Source: Strongyloides papillosus (lineage: Eukaryota > Nematoda > Chromadorea > Rhabditida > Strongyloididae). From it: 64,000 bases of DNA. The stretch is taken from assembly GCA_005656395.1 (NCBI GenBank), contig SRSI01000028.1, forward strand, positions 1,488,001 through 1,552,000. The letters are read 5' to 3'. This document shows, in pieces, positions 1 through 13,747 of this stretch (position 1 is the first letter of the stretch; each line of letters starts with the position of its first letter). The notes below the pieces were generated by a model. The model was given only the letters and a program-made list of their open reading frames with translations, was not told the DNA's origin and made no database searches. A program made the position numbers and the translations under genes.

Positions 1-1546
1 TTCACACTATCTTTTTTATTATAAAGCCACAAAATATTTATTTTTAATTATTTCGTCGTTTCAATAATAAATAAAAAAAACTTGTACAATTTGCTATTTA
101 TCAGTATGACAAATATAATTTAAGAAAAATATTATGAGATTACATTAGATTTTTTTGGATACCTAAATATTATACAAACACAACAAAATATTATTATTTA
201 CATTACAAATATAATACTATTATAGTAATTTCTTTGCATATATATTTTTTTTATTTGTATTTCTCATTATTTACGTATAAAAATGAAATAAAAGAAAAAG
301 GCAGGTTAAGAAATAAATTAATATAGTTATGAAAAATTTTATGAATCATTTGAATTATGATAGAAGAGGAAGAATGATGAAAATTATAAATTTGATGGGT
401 ATTGTTTGGGGGAAATTAAATTTATGACATAAACTCTGTAGAAAAATACACATTTAATAATGCCATATGACTCTTTATAACAAATTTTATATCCGTGTGC
501 CTTTATCTATTCCATAGGTTCCTTATCAAAATGAATTGCTTTTATTTAAGAAAATAAAGAAACAATTATCGTCATTTTCATGTGCGCGGACATCTCAGTT
601 ATTAAAATAGATGATTTTTATTATTACTATGTATATATTTTACTGTATAAATTTATATATTATTACACTTTATTATCCCTAACAAAGTCCACTATCAAAT
701 CTTTTACCCTTCTTTTTTATCAGTAAAGAAAATTGATAAATTTGTTAAAGTTATTACTAACATTTCTAGGAAACATAAAATTAAAGTAATAATCTTGTAT
801 GACGCGTTACAATTCCAAATATATACAACCTATTCACTACCAATTTTAATAAAACACATTAACTGATTATTATGTAAATTTATTGAATAAACAAAATTTG
901 TAACTTTTGATTTCTCCTGAGACTTCTCATTAAAAATATAAATATAAAATTACTAAGAAAATACAAAGAATAGTAAAACATATAATCCTTTATTTCTTTT
1001 TATATCAAATATAATTAAATAAAGAAGTTAATAAAAAAATTAATAATCTTTTTAATAATCCTACCAAAACAAATATCACCACCTCTATTTTAAAAAATTT
1101 ATTATATCATTACTTTATAAAATCACTTAAAATATCTTTTTATATCTAAAAAATTAAGCTATCATATTATATTTGATGTTTAGCTAATGGAGAGATAGCT
1201 TTTTCAATCTAATCAACAATGTACATTGGCATTTTTAATAAAAATTATATTTAAATATATATATATATCTTTATTCATTTATAACCCCAAAAATGAAGAC
1301 GTACCTTATCAAGTTACCATGATAAATTTTTGACGACCATCTCTTTTTATATTTTATGTGACTTTTCATCAGCCGATTGTTTAATACAAACACTAACAAC
1401 TGTCTTTTTATCTCCCATGTTAAAACAATTATTTATTTTTTTATTCTCTCCTATTACACATAATATATCATTATCAAAAATGTTTTTTCATGAAACTTAT
1501 TAGAATTTAATATTATTTATTTGTTATTTATTTTTGCTCTTTTAGA
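1..1546. other. A+T-rich upstream region, no gene seen
   Basis: Only short ORFs were seen, for example a 28-codon one at about 343-429. The last bases before the first gene form a pyrimidine-rich AG acceptor ending at 1545, one base before the ATG. That is either a spliced-leader trans-splice site or the 3' end of an intron. Confidence 0.5.
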
Positions 1547-3737
1547 ATGAATACGGAATGGGGTGTTTACCTCATTATAATAATATATTTCAAATTGGCA
1601 TTATGCGGCTTAATTGGAAACATATGGGTTTTGTATACTGTTACGAAGCAACTATTAGGCCATAAAAAATTATCATCAACATCTCATAATTACCGTTGGA
1701 TATCATCATCTATTCCTTCACAATCATCTGCTTCAATTTATCTACTTACTTTATCTGTTGTAGATTTGATATCATTATTGTGTGTACCAATGCTTGCAAA
1801 TGACATATTAAATAATATGTGGCCATATGGAGGAATTTTATGTAAAATTTTTTATGCATGTGAGGGAGCCAATAAATCATTATCTCCATTACTATTAACA
1901 GCCCTTAGTGTTGATCGGTACATAGCAGTTTGTCGTCCGAATCTTGCTTGGTTAAGGCAAATAAAACATTCATTGGGGATCGTTTTTATATGTTTTATAA
2001 TATCACTTATCTTTATACTTCAAGTTACATGGAGATCTAAAGTTACAGAGATGATTGATTATAATGGTAAGGAACATTTAAAATGTACAGTTAGAATGAC
2101 AGAAGCATTTGATGTTTATCATGCTATAAGTTGTTACATTTTACCTTTATTAGTTATTCTTGGAGTTTATATAGCTATACTAAATCGTCTATATCACCAT
2201 ACACGATATAGTACTGTTGGAAAGAGAACATCAATTAATTTAAGTAGAGTTGTACGTTGTTCTGTAATGGTTGTAGCATTTTATTTTATCTGTTGGACCC
2301 CTTACTGGACTTTACGTATGCACGCACTAATAACAGGAGGTTAGTTTTTTTTTAAAACAAAAATATAATAATATCAAATTACTGTGTTTGCGGAGTCATC
2401 AGTAAACATAACTAATGCAATTGATATTTCAAATATTCATTATTTTGCCATCTCCAATTGTTAAATCATTTTTTCGTCACTTACTATATAGTATCTTTGT
2501 TAGTGGACAAAAAATGTTTATCAAAAAATGATGGAGAATTGTGTTTGAGGATAAGGGGAAAAATAGTAAATAGGATTTGATTTCACTCTCCTCCGAAACA
2601 TTTTTATCATATTTCTCATATATTATTATGACATTTAAAAAACAATGTTGATTAAAGATTTGGAAAAAGAGATTACTTGAAGTATAATGTAGTTTTTTTT
2701 GTTTTAAATTTTTAATGTAATTATCAGATTACATCATAACATAACTGAATAATAATATAACACTATGCTATATTTTATAAATAATTTAAAAGAAAAATCT
2801 GGACAAAATGAAATATAATATTCTCATTTTCATAAACTTTCTATATTTTTGTTATCAATGTATGCTTGTCATATATGATAAATCATAAAAAAACAAGCTT
2901 ATGAATTAGAAGTTTAAAGTAATTTCATTTCGGTTATAACAAAAAAAGAATTATTAAGTTGAGGGATAATCTTTTGTGTTAAGAATATTACAAACAATGA
3001 CATAAGATATCCTTTTATGTGGGTGTTTTATTAATTAAAAAATTTTCAATCATTATAAGTAAACAAAAAAGTGGTATTCTACTATTCTCACATTTTTAAT
3101 AAATTTTTTTGATTACTAATTCTTATACGTGGTTGTTTTAGATTCAAGACAATATGGAAATGCTAATAATACTATTGAGGGTCCAACAAATGGTAAAAAA
3201 ATTTATACTCATGAAGATGATGTACTTTTAGCAAATAATTTATCTTTCACATCATCCTTTATCGATAAAGAGAGTTTATTTAAAGATAAAGTTATTTCAG
3301 TTATTCAAACAACATTAAAGACATCCCTCATTAAGGATGACGATATATCAATGTCTCAGACAGGAAGTATTTCTGATTTTTTTGAAATTTTCTTTTTATA
3401 CCTTCTTCATGCTTTACCATACACACAATCATCCTTTAATTGGTTATTTTATGCATTTTTAAATCAAAACTTACGTAATCCTGGTAAAAAAAATGACCAA
3501 CGTCAAGTTTTACCAAATTCAGGAGTTGATAATCAAAATAATCCTAATGATAGTTACCCATCAGTTCTCGTGGTTTGGAAAAATTTTTCATCAAACATAA
3601 CAAGTAATATATTTAATTCTCCTAGACATAAGAAACATGGTAATTTACAACAATCATCAATAAAGTGTGAAACATATAATCTTTCTCCAGATATGTATGT
3701 TTATTTAAATATTATTAATAAAATAATTCAAAAATAA
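1547..3737 (+). CDS. Rhodopsin-family GPCR, neuropeptide-receptor-like
   Basis: A seven-transmembrane receptor of the plasma membrane, probably for a peptide ligand. Two exons, 1547-2339 and 3142-3737, join in phase 1 (G|AT = Asp) across an 802 nt intron with donor GTTAGT and acceptor TTTTAG, giving about 462 aa. Visible marks are TM1 with GN at about 24-25, TM2 with LSVVD at 69-73, Cys99 and Cys180 as the likely loop disulfide, DRY at 123-125, the TM6 motif CWTPYW at 249-254, and TM7 ending in NWLFYAFLN at about 364-372. The N terminus before TM1 is only about six residues. The loop between TM6 and TM7 is unusually long, about 80 residues, hydrophilic and encoded by exon 2. An acceptor-like AG sits just before the ATG, so an upstream exon cannot be excluded. 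The ligand class is not resolved. Confidence 0.85.
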
Positions 3738-4925
3738 TTGTAGGTGTACTATAGAACGTGATAATAATTATAATTGTAAAGAAGATTGTTCTATTAATAA
3801 TCATTTGGATGTTCACAAACCTTTTTTAAAAAAAACGTCATTAATGGTATCAAAGTAAATGCATATCAAATTTTACATAAAATACCGTAAAATTATCAAT
3901 ACTTTAACTATAAAAGTAACTACTGATGGGTAAATTTTTTCTATGGGAAAAACAAATTGATCTCTATTTAGAAGAAGTATTTTACACTAATTTCTTATTT
4001 TTTCCTTGCAAATTATTATGTTTTTTATGCAATATGAATGTATTAGATTTTTCAAAAATAAACATGATTTTTAAACTAAATTAAATAACTTAAAATCCTT
4101 AATATTGACAAATTAAATATATTTATTTATAACATAAACCACTAGATTCATCAATAACTATTAACCTGATGATTCGTGTTTCGGTTTTGTCCAAGAAAAA
4201 ACTAACTTTTTGTAGACCTAAGACAACAGATTCACGTCATCTGTGTTAGTTAGATACTGTTTTCCATTAACCCTTTTAATTATCAAATAGATTTTAATAT
4301 GAAGGTGCTGTTTTTGAATAATATGATGGATGAGGAGGAATTTCACATATAAGAGCATAATAACATCTTCCTAAAAGTTAAATTTTGACTTATAGTCGTT
4401 ATAGCCTCTTTGGATTACTTCTCATCGCAGTTGGATTATATGAATATCTTTAATATTAAGATTATGTTTTTCTAGTCAAATCTATAAAATTGATTTCTTA
4501 CAATATTTACATAAACTAAGAATTTTCAAATGTATCATTAAAACTCTTCCGACAACTTGAGATACAATCTCCCCAATTCTGAACTGCATAAAAGACGATT
4601 TGGAAATTATTTCTAAACATGATTATTTTTTAGAAGAGAAATAAGCTTTAAAAAAAGGGATATTTAAAAGAAATTGGTAACGAATGTAGTACTAAATTTC
4701 CTCTACAAGATGACATATTCCTTAAGCCAAAAATATAAACATATGTAAATTACAGACATTAAGAAATGCACTTTTAAAACGGAAATTTATTTCTGAACAG
4801 TTTAATATATAAAAAATATAATAAGCATGTTCTAATTGATCCTTTCTTAATTATGATAGAATTGAATGCGTACAAATTTTTATTGATAGTCTTTATATTT
4901 CTTTCATTACAGATGAAATTTATCT
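3738..4925. other. Intergenic, nothing recognised
   Basis: A+T-rich tract between a plus-strand and a minus-strand gene whose 3' ends face each other. No ORF, repeat or RNA gene could be supported. Confidence 0.5.
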
Positions 4926-5874
4926 TTAAATGATAATAATGATTGTTAAGAGGAGACTAATCATTGAAATGTATCGAGATGTAGACGAATTACAAAAATT
5001 TCCTTCACAATAACAAACAGTTGATTTTATAACCTATAAATATGTAAATTAAAACTAGCTATGAAAAAAAACATACTTCATTTGCCGTTATGGAGGATGT
5101 TAGTGATAGCGGAAACTCTGTATCTGTTTCAATACATGTATTTTTTATATATGGATTTACATTAGAGCATCGTCTTTCTTCAAATTTAGCTTCTGAAAAC
5201 GGTGTACGTTAAAGTAATAATTATATAAATTTACCTCCATAATGACCAGAAACCTTAACGCAATATTTTCCAGTACATGTTGAATCTGAATTTGGTTTAC
5301 ACTTTCCACTTCCATATAGATTATTGCAAGAGTAACAGGTATTATCTATAATAAAGATAAGAATTTTCATCATACTATTAAAAAGAAGTATTTTTAACTT
5401 ACTTCCTGGAAGTGTACTTTTACAAACTGTATTAAATTCTTTTACCTTGAAATTATTATTACATCCATCTTTACTACAATATCTCAAATAGAATTTATCA
5501 CTGACTGGAGTTTTTTCTTCACTTTCTAAACAATATTCACCCTGCTCATCAAGTTTCCCTTTTACATCATTTATTACAGTATTATTGAAAAAATCATCCA
5601 TACATCCTCTGACAATGTAAAAATTTGAATTACTATTAACAAGCATACTGAAACAATATGATGAGCATTTAGGCTCTATATATGGACTATTAATTCTATC
5701 ACATTCAGAATCAAAAAAATATGTAGTATTTTTTGGGTACATTAATGTTGTAGCGGACCAATTAACTTCCAATTCTTTTGATGCACATGAGGTACACTTA
5801 ATTAAATCACAAAAAATTATCTCAGATGATAATTTCAATAGAAAAAAAATAAAAAATGCCTTATTATGACACAT
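4926..5874 (-). CDS. Secreted or GPI-anchored two-domain Ly6/three-finger protein
   Basis: A predicted extracellular cysteine-rich protein. Four exons, read downward on the minus strand: 5874-5403, 5345-5235, 5192-5077 and 5033-4926, giving about 268 aa. Introns are 57, 42 and 43 nt. The first intron is a multiple of three and lacks stops, so a naive ORF reads through it; the correct join is A|AT (Asn). The protein starts with a signal peptide (residues 1 to about 22). Domain 1 runs from CTSCAS to CSKDGCNNNF. Domain 2 runs from CYSCNN to CYCEGNFCNSS; this C-C plus CN ending is the Ly6/uPAR signature. The last exon ends in a hydrophobic tail after SMISLLL, the usual layout of a GPI-anchor signal. 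Ligand and partner are unknown. It shares the two-domain layout of the gene at 53926-54839. Confidence 0.8.
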
Positions 5875-6442
5875 TTATACAGTCGTATGGATAAAATATT
5901 AATGAGAAATAATTTAAATTTTTCCTTATTTATATTCATATTAATGCCACACATATCTTTGAGTCAATAATTACTCAATACCAAAATCAAATATACTTAT
6001 CTTTAATAATGAACTTTTTTAATCTTTCTAAATACTTGAATAATGCCTTATATCATTTTATTATTCTATTTATTGCTATTTTATATTGTTAAATAAATTT
6101 ATATCTTTTGCTAAAATATCAGTAGTAAATAGGACTTCCTTTATTCACTTAGAAAAAATTATTAATCAGATTCTTTTGATGATTACGTGTACATATACTA
6201 AAGTTAATCTTTCTATGATTCATTATTATTAAATATTGAAGATAATATTTGTATAAAGTTTTTTTATTATTTAAATATTCATGAAGGACGAGGAAAATAA
6301 AAAGAAATTTTTTGGAACATTTTAATATTATATTTATTATCTCTTTATCTTTTTTAGACAATTTGATTTACTCCTATTTTATAACTATTGTTTTTAAATT
6401 ATGCATAAATATTATTGCCTTATTGCGGTGGGGACAAAAAAA
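5875..6442. other. Intergenic, no supported gene
   Basis: A 70-codon open frame on the minus strand at 6149-6361 has no signal peptide, no recognisable domain and ordinary A+T-rich composition, and is not called. Confidence 0.45.
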
Positions 6443-9278
6443 TTAGATAAAACTTTGCCTATCCATATTATTTGCATTTTTCATACCATCTTTTGAATAA
6501 ACTTGACCATTTCCTCTTTTTTGCATATAACTAATATTCTCAGTCATTCTATAATCTTTTGGTGAAGTTTTTGGGTAATTTATATTATGAAAATTTTGTT
6601 TTTGATAAAGATTAACATTATTTGTCATACCACCAATATATGGTACATTTTGTTGTTGATAAGAAGAATATCCTTTTGATGATTGTCTTGATGTTGTTAT
6701 ATTATCATCCATCTCTATACAAGTAACATTATTTGGTAATTTAATAACACGAGACTCATTACTTAATTCTTCTACATTATCATAGAAGCTAAGACGATTT
6801 GGTCCGTTAATTGATAATGATGATGATGAATTTTTTGATATTGTTGGTGTTCTCATACCAATTAATGGACTTTCAGGATTAGTTTTACCATACTTAGTTA
6901 ATTGTATTTTTGGATCTGGTTGAAAATGATAGTAAGGATCTGATGGATTTATATAACCTTTATATAGTGTATTACTGGAAACATATTTACTATCAATTCT
7001 ATCCTTTGGTACTCTAGTAATAGAAGTGGGTGAATAAGTAGAATTTAATTTTTCTGACATGTTTGTGTATTTTGATTCTTTATTCATATAACTTGACAGT
7101 TTTATATTTTTTCTATTAACACTACTATTTTGTTCCTCTTTCAATTGATGGGATAATTTTTTCTTACCAACAGCGGGTGATTTACCAGTTGTAGCTATAA
7201 ATGAAAATTTTATATTTAAAAACAAAAAAATTAATACTTAAATTTAGTTTATTGCGTCAACGGTTTGTTGGAAAGAAAAAGACGATTAATAACATGAAAA
7301 TGTATTATTGTTTGTTAAAAAATAAGATCTAGAGGATTATATTACATTATTTAAATATTATTACAAAGATGGAAAAGAATCTTCATCAATTAGTAAATTA
7401 AGGTTAAAAAGATATATAAAAGTTTTGGCGTGTATGTGGAATGGTAAAAACTTAGAAAGACTTACAATTACATCGAGACTTTTTTAAGCTACGTATTTCA
7501 TCAACTTCACTTCTAATTTCATCTATACTTCTATTCATTATTACACCAAAAGATTGTTGTGGTACCTCAATAGGATCATTCTCTCCTGGGGGTGGTGGTA
7601 AGTGATCATTATTATTTTTTAATTTTTTATAATTCCTTTCTAAATTTATTATTGTCTCATACATTGTATATCCAAAATCATCGGCTAACTTATCTTGTAT
7701 ATAATGTAGATATTCTTCAATGGAACATTTCCTTAATTTTTTTTGATGTAAATGTAATATTGTATATCCAATAACAATAAACATGCAACTTCCATTTAAC
7801 AAAAAAATATCCCAAAATCTTAAAGCTAAGGGAAATGGAACACGATCTAAGAAACATCCAAACCACCATTTTGTTAGATATATTGAAGGTATATCTTGAG
7901 CTTGTAAATGTTTATGCAACTTAGGAAGATATTTTGCAACAATATTATTAAAATGCTTCTCATATCTCATTAAACTTGGGAAACCGATCTTGAAAAAGCC
8001 ATGCATACCCCATTTTTTATTAGTTAATAGTGAATGCATGCACCAAAAAGAATCCTCTTCATCCATATACATTAAAAATAAAGCACCAATTTGACTCATT
8101 CCCTGACAATACCCAACTTCTGTGTTAAACATGGCACATGCTGTAAGAAGGTTAAATAAACTCTTTTGCTTTAAATCATATCTTTTGCGAAATGCTAAAT
8201 GATCTCGGTATGTCCGATTAATATCAAGATCAATTTGTTTTATATCTTTACATACTAATAGTGATTTTTCAAGTAACTCTTTATAATAATTCTTAGGATA
8301 TTGTTCTTTCAAACTTTGACATTCCAATAAAACTCCCCATACAGTAGGACGCATTTTATCAGGAATTCCTTTCCATATCCTTTCTTCCCATTTTTTGTGT
8401 TTTTTACCCTTTGTTTTTAACATTTTTAACCATTTATATTCCCTTTTCAATTCCAATTGTTTTTCATGTATTGTATCTTCAGTTTCAACCTTTTCGAGAT
8501 CTTTATGCACAAAACCATACCTATCAGTCATTCTATATAAATTAAAATCAGGATTTTCCCAATCATCAACTTTTCCTTCAGCATTACCGAAATACTTTGT
8601 TTTTATTTCTTCCCTTTCCATTAAATCTCTATACTCTGGTGATAATTCTTCCATTCCATCATCATCATTATCACTCTCTTCACTACTATCTTCAAGTTTT
8701 TTATTTTGTGAATATACATGAACAATATCATCATCTTCTTCTTCACTATCGCTGTCAAGAATGTCAGTTTCTTTACCATTATCATCATTAAATTCAAAAT
8801 TACTACTAGGATTTACCATATTTATTGACTTAAATTCATCTGCAAGCGACATTTTTTTTGACGACATTAATGTAGGTGGTATTTGTTTACCTGCATGTAT
8901 TGTTCGAGGTGACTTGATATCATGGATTGTCATAAAGTCACCATTATGTTCCCTATTTTTTCTCTCTAAAATTTCTGCAGCACTCATCATGTTATTGACT
9001 TTTTTGTTTTCACTTAACATTACTCCAGAATACTCTTTTGATGTCACAACAGAGTTACTTCTATCTTGTTTAATAGGAATAATAGTTGGGTTACTTGGAA
9101 TATATCCTGAATAACTATGGGACATCTGATAACGTTCATTCTTTCTTTGACCATAGGGAGATGGGTAAATAGAGTGTGGTGTATAATCATTTCTATTTCC
9201 CTTACTATCGGTAGAGAAGGTAGGATAGTGAATTACTTCAACAAAATTTGACTCTGCTGGAGGAGGTGGTGAAACCAT
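6443..9278 (-). CDS. TBC-domain Rab GTPase-activating protein (USP6NL/RN-tre-like)
   Basis: A cytosolic Rab-GAP that would speed GTP hydrolysis on a Rab protein in membrane traffic. Two exons, 9278-7466 and 7194-6443, join in phase 1 across a 271 nt intron, giving about 854 aa. The TBC domain spans roughly residues 303-520. The arginine finger lies in IDLDINRT (Arg355) and the glutamine finger in YCQGM (Gln392), so both catalytic residues are present. KWGMHGFF, LTKWWFGCFLDR and FPLALRFWD resemble the USP6NL subfamily as remembered. The N-terminal 300 residues are low-complexity, with a proline-rich start and a strongly acidic stretch at about 172-212. The C-terminal exon is polar, Ser/Asn-rich and has no recognised domain. 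The target Rab cannot be told from sequence. Confidence 0.9.
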
Positions 9279-10929
9279 ATCCCTTCTTTTTTTTCACCCG
9301 CGCTTTTGATTGGTAAATCGTTATGTTGAAACTATAGAAAAATAGTTTAAAAATATTATCACCTAAAGAGAGAAAAAGACTATAGAAAATAGAGCATTGA
9401 AAAGAAATAAAATATATAAACAATTGTCAACTTTTATTTATAAAATATTCTTATAAGGCTTTGGAAAGATGCTACTACAGTCGAGAATTATTGATCTTTT
9501 AAAATAAGATTAAGTAGATGTAGTTAATGTATTATATAATTAGCTTACGTATATTATATATGATAAAAATATTCAAAATAATTTATATTCAAAATTGGTG
9601 TAGCTAAAAGTACAACAACAGTACAAATTAAATGGTATAGGAAGATGGAGTTAATAAGAAATAATATGTATAAATGACAACTTTTTAATAGGTGTAAAAA
9701 TTTTAAATGTAAATATTAGTTGGATGTGCTATATATTTAAAAGTTTTATTCATTAATGTTGATTTATTCAATTTCTTTTTATACAAATATTAAAAATTAC
9801 AAGATACTTTAAAATAAAAGCATTTATAACATGTCAAGACATAACTTCTAAAAAAAAGGAAATGGAATATCAATCATTGATAAATATAATTTATCTTTAT
9901 ATATTAAAATGCATGAAAACATTTATTATTAAATTCTTTGGAGAGAAGGAAACTAATATGTATCAATTGGTATATAATACACCTGATCAAATATGATAGA
10001 GTTATAGGATTTTATGCAATAATAATGAATTAAATACTAATGCACAAAAATACCATATATAGTTATACATATATAGTTGAATATATATATATATATATAT
10101 ATAAATTTAAATAAAAAAGAAAAAGAGTGATTGTTACTTAGAAGGACAAACTAATGAACGTGTTTGAGTAAACTTTTCACATTCATTCTTAAAGATACCA
10201 AATATGTTATTGGAAAGCACTTCAAATTAAAAAAGCTTTCTCTTATATTGAGAAAATCCTTTACTGGCTATAGTAATATTGTTTATAATTTTTTTGAGTT
10301 ATTTTTAATAATCACTAAGTAAAAATAATTTGTTGTTATTTTAAAAAATTGATTTATAATTATACTTTCCATTTCATGATATTACTCTAAAATAATAAAG
10401 AAAAAATCGTATAACCAACATTTTAAAACGAAAACTTTGATATATTATTTTTAAAAGAGAGTGTTTTTTAACAAAAAATTAAAAATAGAAAACTTGAAGC
10501 TTGATTAAGTATTTAAATTTTCCCGTATACTTAACAGGCTTATCTCGTATTTGAAATTTTAAATAAATTTAGTAAAATGAAACTACAAAATAAAACTTTA
10601 CAAATTTGTTTATTTTTTTATATAAACAAAATTTAATTCTATTAAAGAATAAAATTTGTGATGAAAACAAAGATATCCAATGACAAAATATTTCAAATAG
10701 GTGTAATAACAATAATTCAAAACCCTAAACAAACTAAATAATATATTTTTTTAAAGTAATCTCTTAAAATAAATTTCTGTCATTAATGGATACCCTTACC
10801 CTATGCATAAAATTTAAGAAAGATTTATATAAATTTAATTTTATATAAGACCAGAGAAAAAAAAACAAAATTTGATATATGTACAAGTATATAATATAAA
10901 TTAATTGAAAAACCTAATTAAAAAAATAA
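9279..10929. other. Intergenic, A+T-rich
   Basis: Upstream region of the TBC gene and downstream region of the Patched-related gene. It holds a TA microsatellite at about 10081-10102 and no supported coding sequence. Confidence 0.5.
10081..10102. repeat. (AT)n microsatellite
   Basis: Uninterrupted AT dinucleotide run of about 11 units. Shorter runs lie near 16258, 18380, 62228 and 63095. Confidence 0.9.
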
Positions 10930-13747
10930 TTAACGCTTTAAAGAATTTTTAATATCTTCATTATTTATTTTTGTTATTGGTAATGATAAAGAACTTTCAG
11001 ACGTTGTGCTGGTACCGGAAATAACAACTGATAAAGGGACAACCATATTTCCTCTTCCTCGACAACTTATCTTTTCAACAACATAAAATATTATTGGTAT
11101 CACTATTAATCCCTGCATTAACGATAACAGCACACATAATGTCATAGATTTAACAAATACTTCACCCATATATAGATTAACCCAAAGTAATGAAATCACA
11201 CATGTTATTGTTGAGAAGCCAGCTTGAAGTATTGGGAAAGCAACAGCGTGCATAGTGTGTTCAATTAGTTGTTTGCTACAATACCCAGGATTTTCTAAAG
11301 AAGCTTTATGATAATGAAAACAGATATGTGCTGGCATGTCAACTGAAAAACCAATTGTCATGATGATTGTTGCCATCATTATTGGATCTAAATCAATACT
11401 CCACCAATTTAGGTAACCAATAACACCTAAACATATGAAAAAAATTGATGTTGAGGCAATAATAATCGATTGTAAATCGTACAAGAACCAAAATACAACA
11501 AAACCCATAGACAAAAATGTTACTAATGAACTTTGTAGTGTTACTGATGGGATTGTATCAATTAAATCTATTACTGGCGAATCATCGTTATAAATTGAAA
11601 CATCAAACTCATTTTTATACTTATCAGCTTTCTCTCTCCATTGTTTTAAAAGGTATCCTCTAAAAGTGATATCACGTAATTTGTCTCCTTCAAAACCAGT
11701 TGTAAAAAAAAAGCCACCTAAATCGTTAGTATTGTTATTAAATTTTAAAAAACCTTTCCAGAAGGTATATTCAGGCCATTTTAAAAACTCATCAAATTCC
11801 TCCAAATTAAGGTGTCCTTCCTCCTCACCTAAAGCAATATTAAATTCAATAAAATCTCGTAAAAAGAATCTTGTTGATACTTTTCCTTTTGCATTATTCA
11901 TTGTTTCGAAATCTTCAACCATATTTAGAAGTTTTTTTACTTGTGTTGGATCTGATAAATTACCAGGCTTACCAATAAATACCATTAATGGTGTCATTAT
12001 TGGTATAACATATTCTGTTTTATAGTGATTTGCTTTAATAAGTTGTGAAGTTGGTAGGAAAAATTTTTCTGGACTAAGGTCAATATGTAGTTGGAATATT
12101 CCCTATAATTTTGATTAGTAATAATATAAAATTCTTTATATATGCTACATACCATTATCGATATTATAATAAAACCAATAAATGCAATAAGTAAACAAAA
12201 TATCATTTTCCAGGTTGTAATTGTGCTAATAAATATTTTAATCATATTAATTAAACTTTCTTTTGTTTTTTTAGATACTTCAGGTGACATATTCTTAAAA
12301 TTAATACAATAATATTATTGTCTTTTGAACTTACAAATTTTTTATGAATTCTATTGACAATTGTGTAACTTTCGTCATTCATCATGTTGGTAAATTCCTT
12401 TTTGCATACAAATGTCATGACAGCTGAAAAAATTGTCAATTGATAGAAAGTATCTATAAATATGGCAAAACCATTGCCTATACAGAATAATTGAATTTCT
12501 GGGGGTGATGTAATACAACCAACAAAAAATGCTAATATATTTGTAAAGGCTGACAATAATATCGAGGGACCTGTTTCACAACTAACATACGATATACATT
12601 CTTCAATGTCTTTTTCATCTAATTTATTATTTTTTAAATACTTTTGAGACACAAATCTTTGTTGTGCATGAATCATTAAAAATGAATCATCAACACCTAT
12701 TGCCAATATTAAGAATGGAGTTATTGCTAAAATTGGACTAAAAGGAAACCCTAGAAGAATCATTATTGAGAAAGTTGTGGCAGTTGACATTATTGGAACA
12801 GTACATGCTGAGATTGTTAAAATAAATTTATATATTGTAAATTGTCTATTTATGGCACTACTAATATATGTTGTTGTAATTGTAAAAATTGTCATTAAAA
12901 TAAATCCAATACCCAAAAATGGTTCCATCGATTTCCCAGTCATTGTCATTTCTTTTTCAAGATATGATTGTGATATGCCCATTGCAATAGTATTATTAGA
13001 TTTAAATGAATCTCTTAAAAAACTCGATATTTTGATTTCGTAATTTTTAACATCTTCCAATGTCCAAGATTGTTTTCTTTCAGAACGCAACTGTAAAATG
13101 ATCATTTTTGCAAATTCCATATTTGTTGAATCAACTTCACTAACATTATCTTTTAATTGAACACCAAAGAAATTTTCTTGTATACTAAAAGATCTCCCAA
13201 ATAGCTGAGTAATAGGATAAGATAAATTAACTCTTAAATCTTTACTTCTTTGACCACTTTCATTATCTTTCCATAATATTTGAAACCCATTATAAAATTG
13301 CCTAATACCTTCATTAATCTCACAGAAACCAGTACAAAATTGTGAGAATGTTAAATTTTTTCCTGTTTTCGATTCATTAAATGTAATATTATTTTGAAGG
13401 TAATCTATAATCTTAACTGTATCTTTTAAGCATTCATCTCGCAACATCGTTCCATTATCTTTTGCCAAAACCATTATAAATATTGTTATACCTCTACCAT
13501 TTTGATTAAAAAATTTTTCATAAACTTCTATTTCTTTGATAGAACGGGCATCGGATGGTGTATAACCATATGGGATTGATTTTTGTTTTGTTCTTGATAC
13601 ATGTAGTCCACATATACATGTGATAATAATAGTTAAAATTATAGTAATTTTATAATGCTTTGCGACGAATCTTCCGATTTTATCAAAAGAAGTATTGAGT
13701 AATTTGATAAAAATTGAACCTTCCTCATAGGAAGTCTTTTTTTCCAT
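10930..13747 (-). CDS. Patched-related protein with sterol-sensing domain
   Basis: A multi-pass membrane protein of the RND permease superfamily, Patched-related branch, which is greatly expanded in nematodes and linked to lipid or sterol handling, cuticle and secretion. Three exons, 13747-12335, 12293-12153 and 12102-10930, all join in phase 0 across introns of 41 and 50 nt, giving about 908 aa. TM1 is at about 33-49. A large extracellular loop with paired cysteines follows to about 270. The sterol-sensing block runs from about 275 to 445 and holds GVDDSF at 351-356. The second half repeats the layout, with GFSVDMPAH as the matching charged motif in the second permease unit. Splicing restores QLHIDLSPEKFF, which is typical of the family. 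The ORF breaks are explained entirely by introns; no frameshift is needed. The exact family member is not assigned. Confidence 0.9.

Noticed and set aside
8395..9114. Three plus-strand frames opposite the TBC gene
   Set aside because: They are antisense shadows of the acidic and serine-rich TBC coding sequence.
10930..13747. Apparent frameshifts splitting the Patched-related protein into three frames
   Set aside because: Introns of 41 and 50 nt with good signals explain both breaks and restore conserved sequence.
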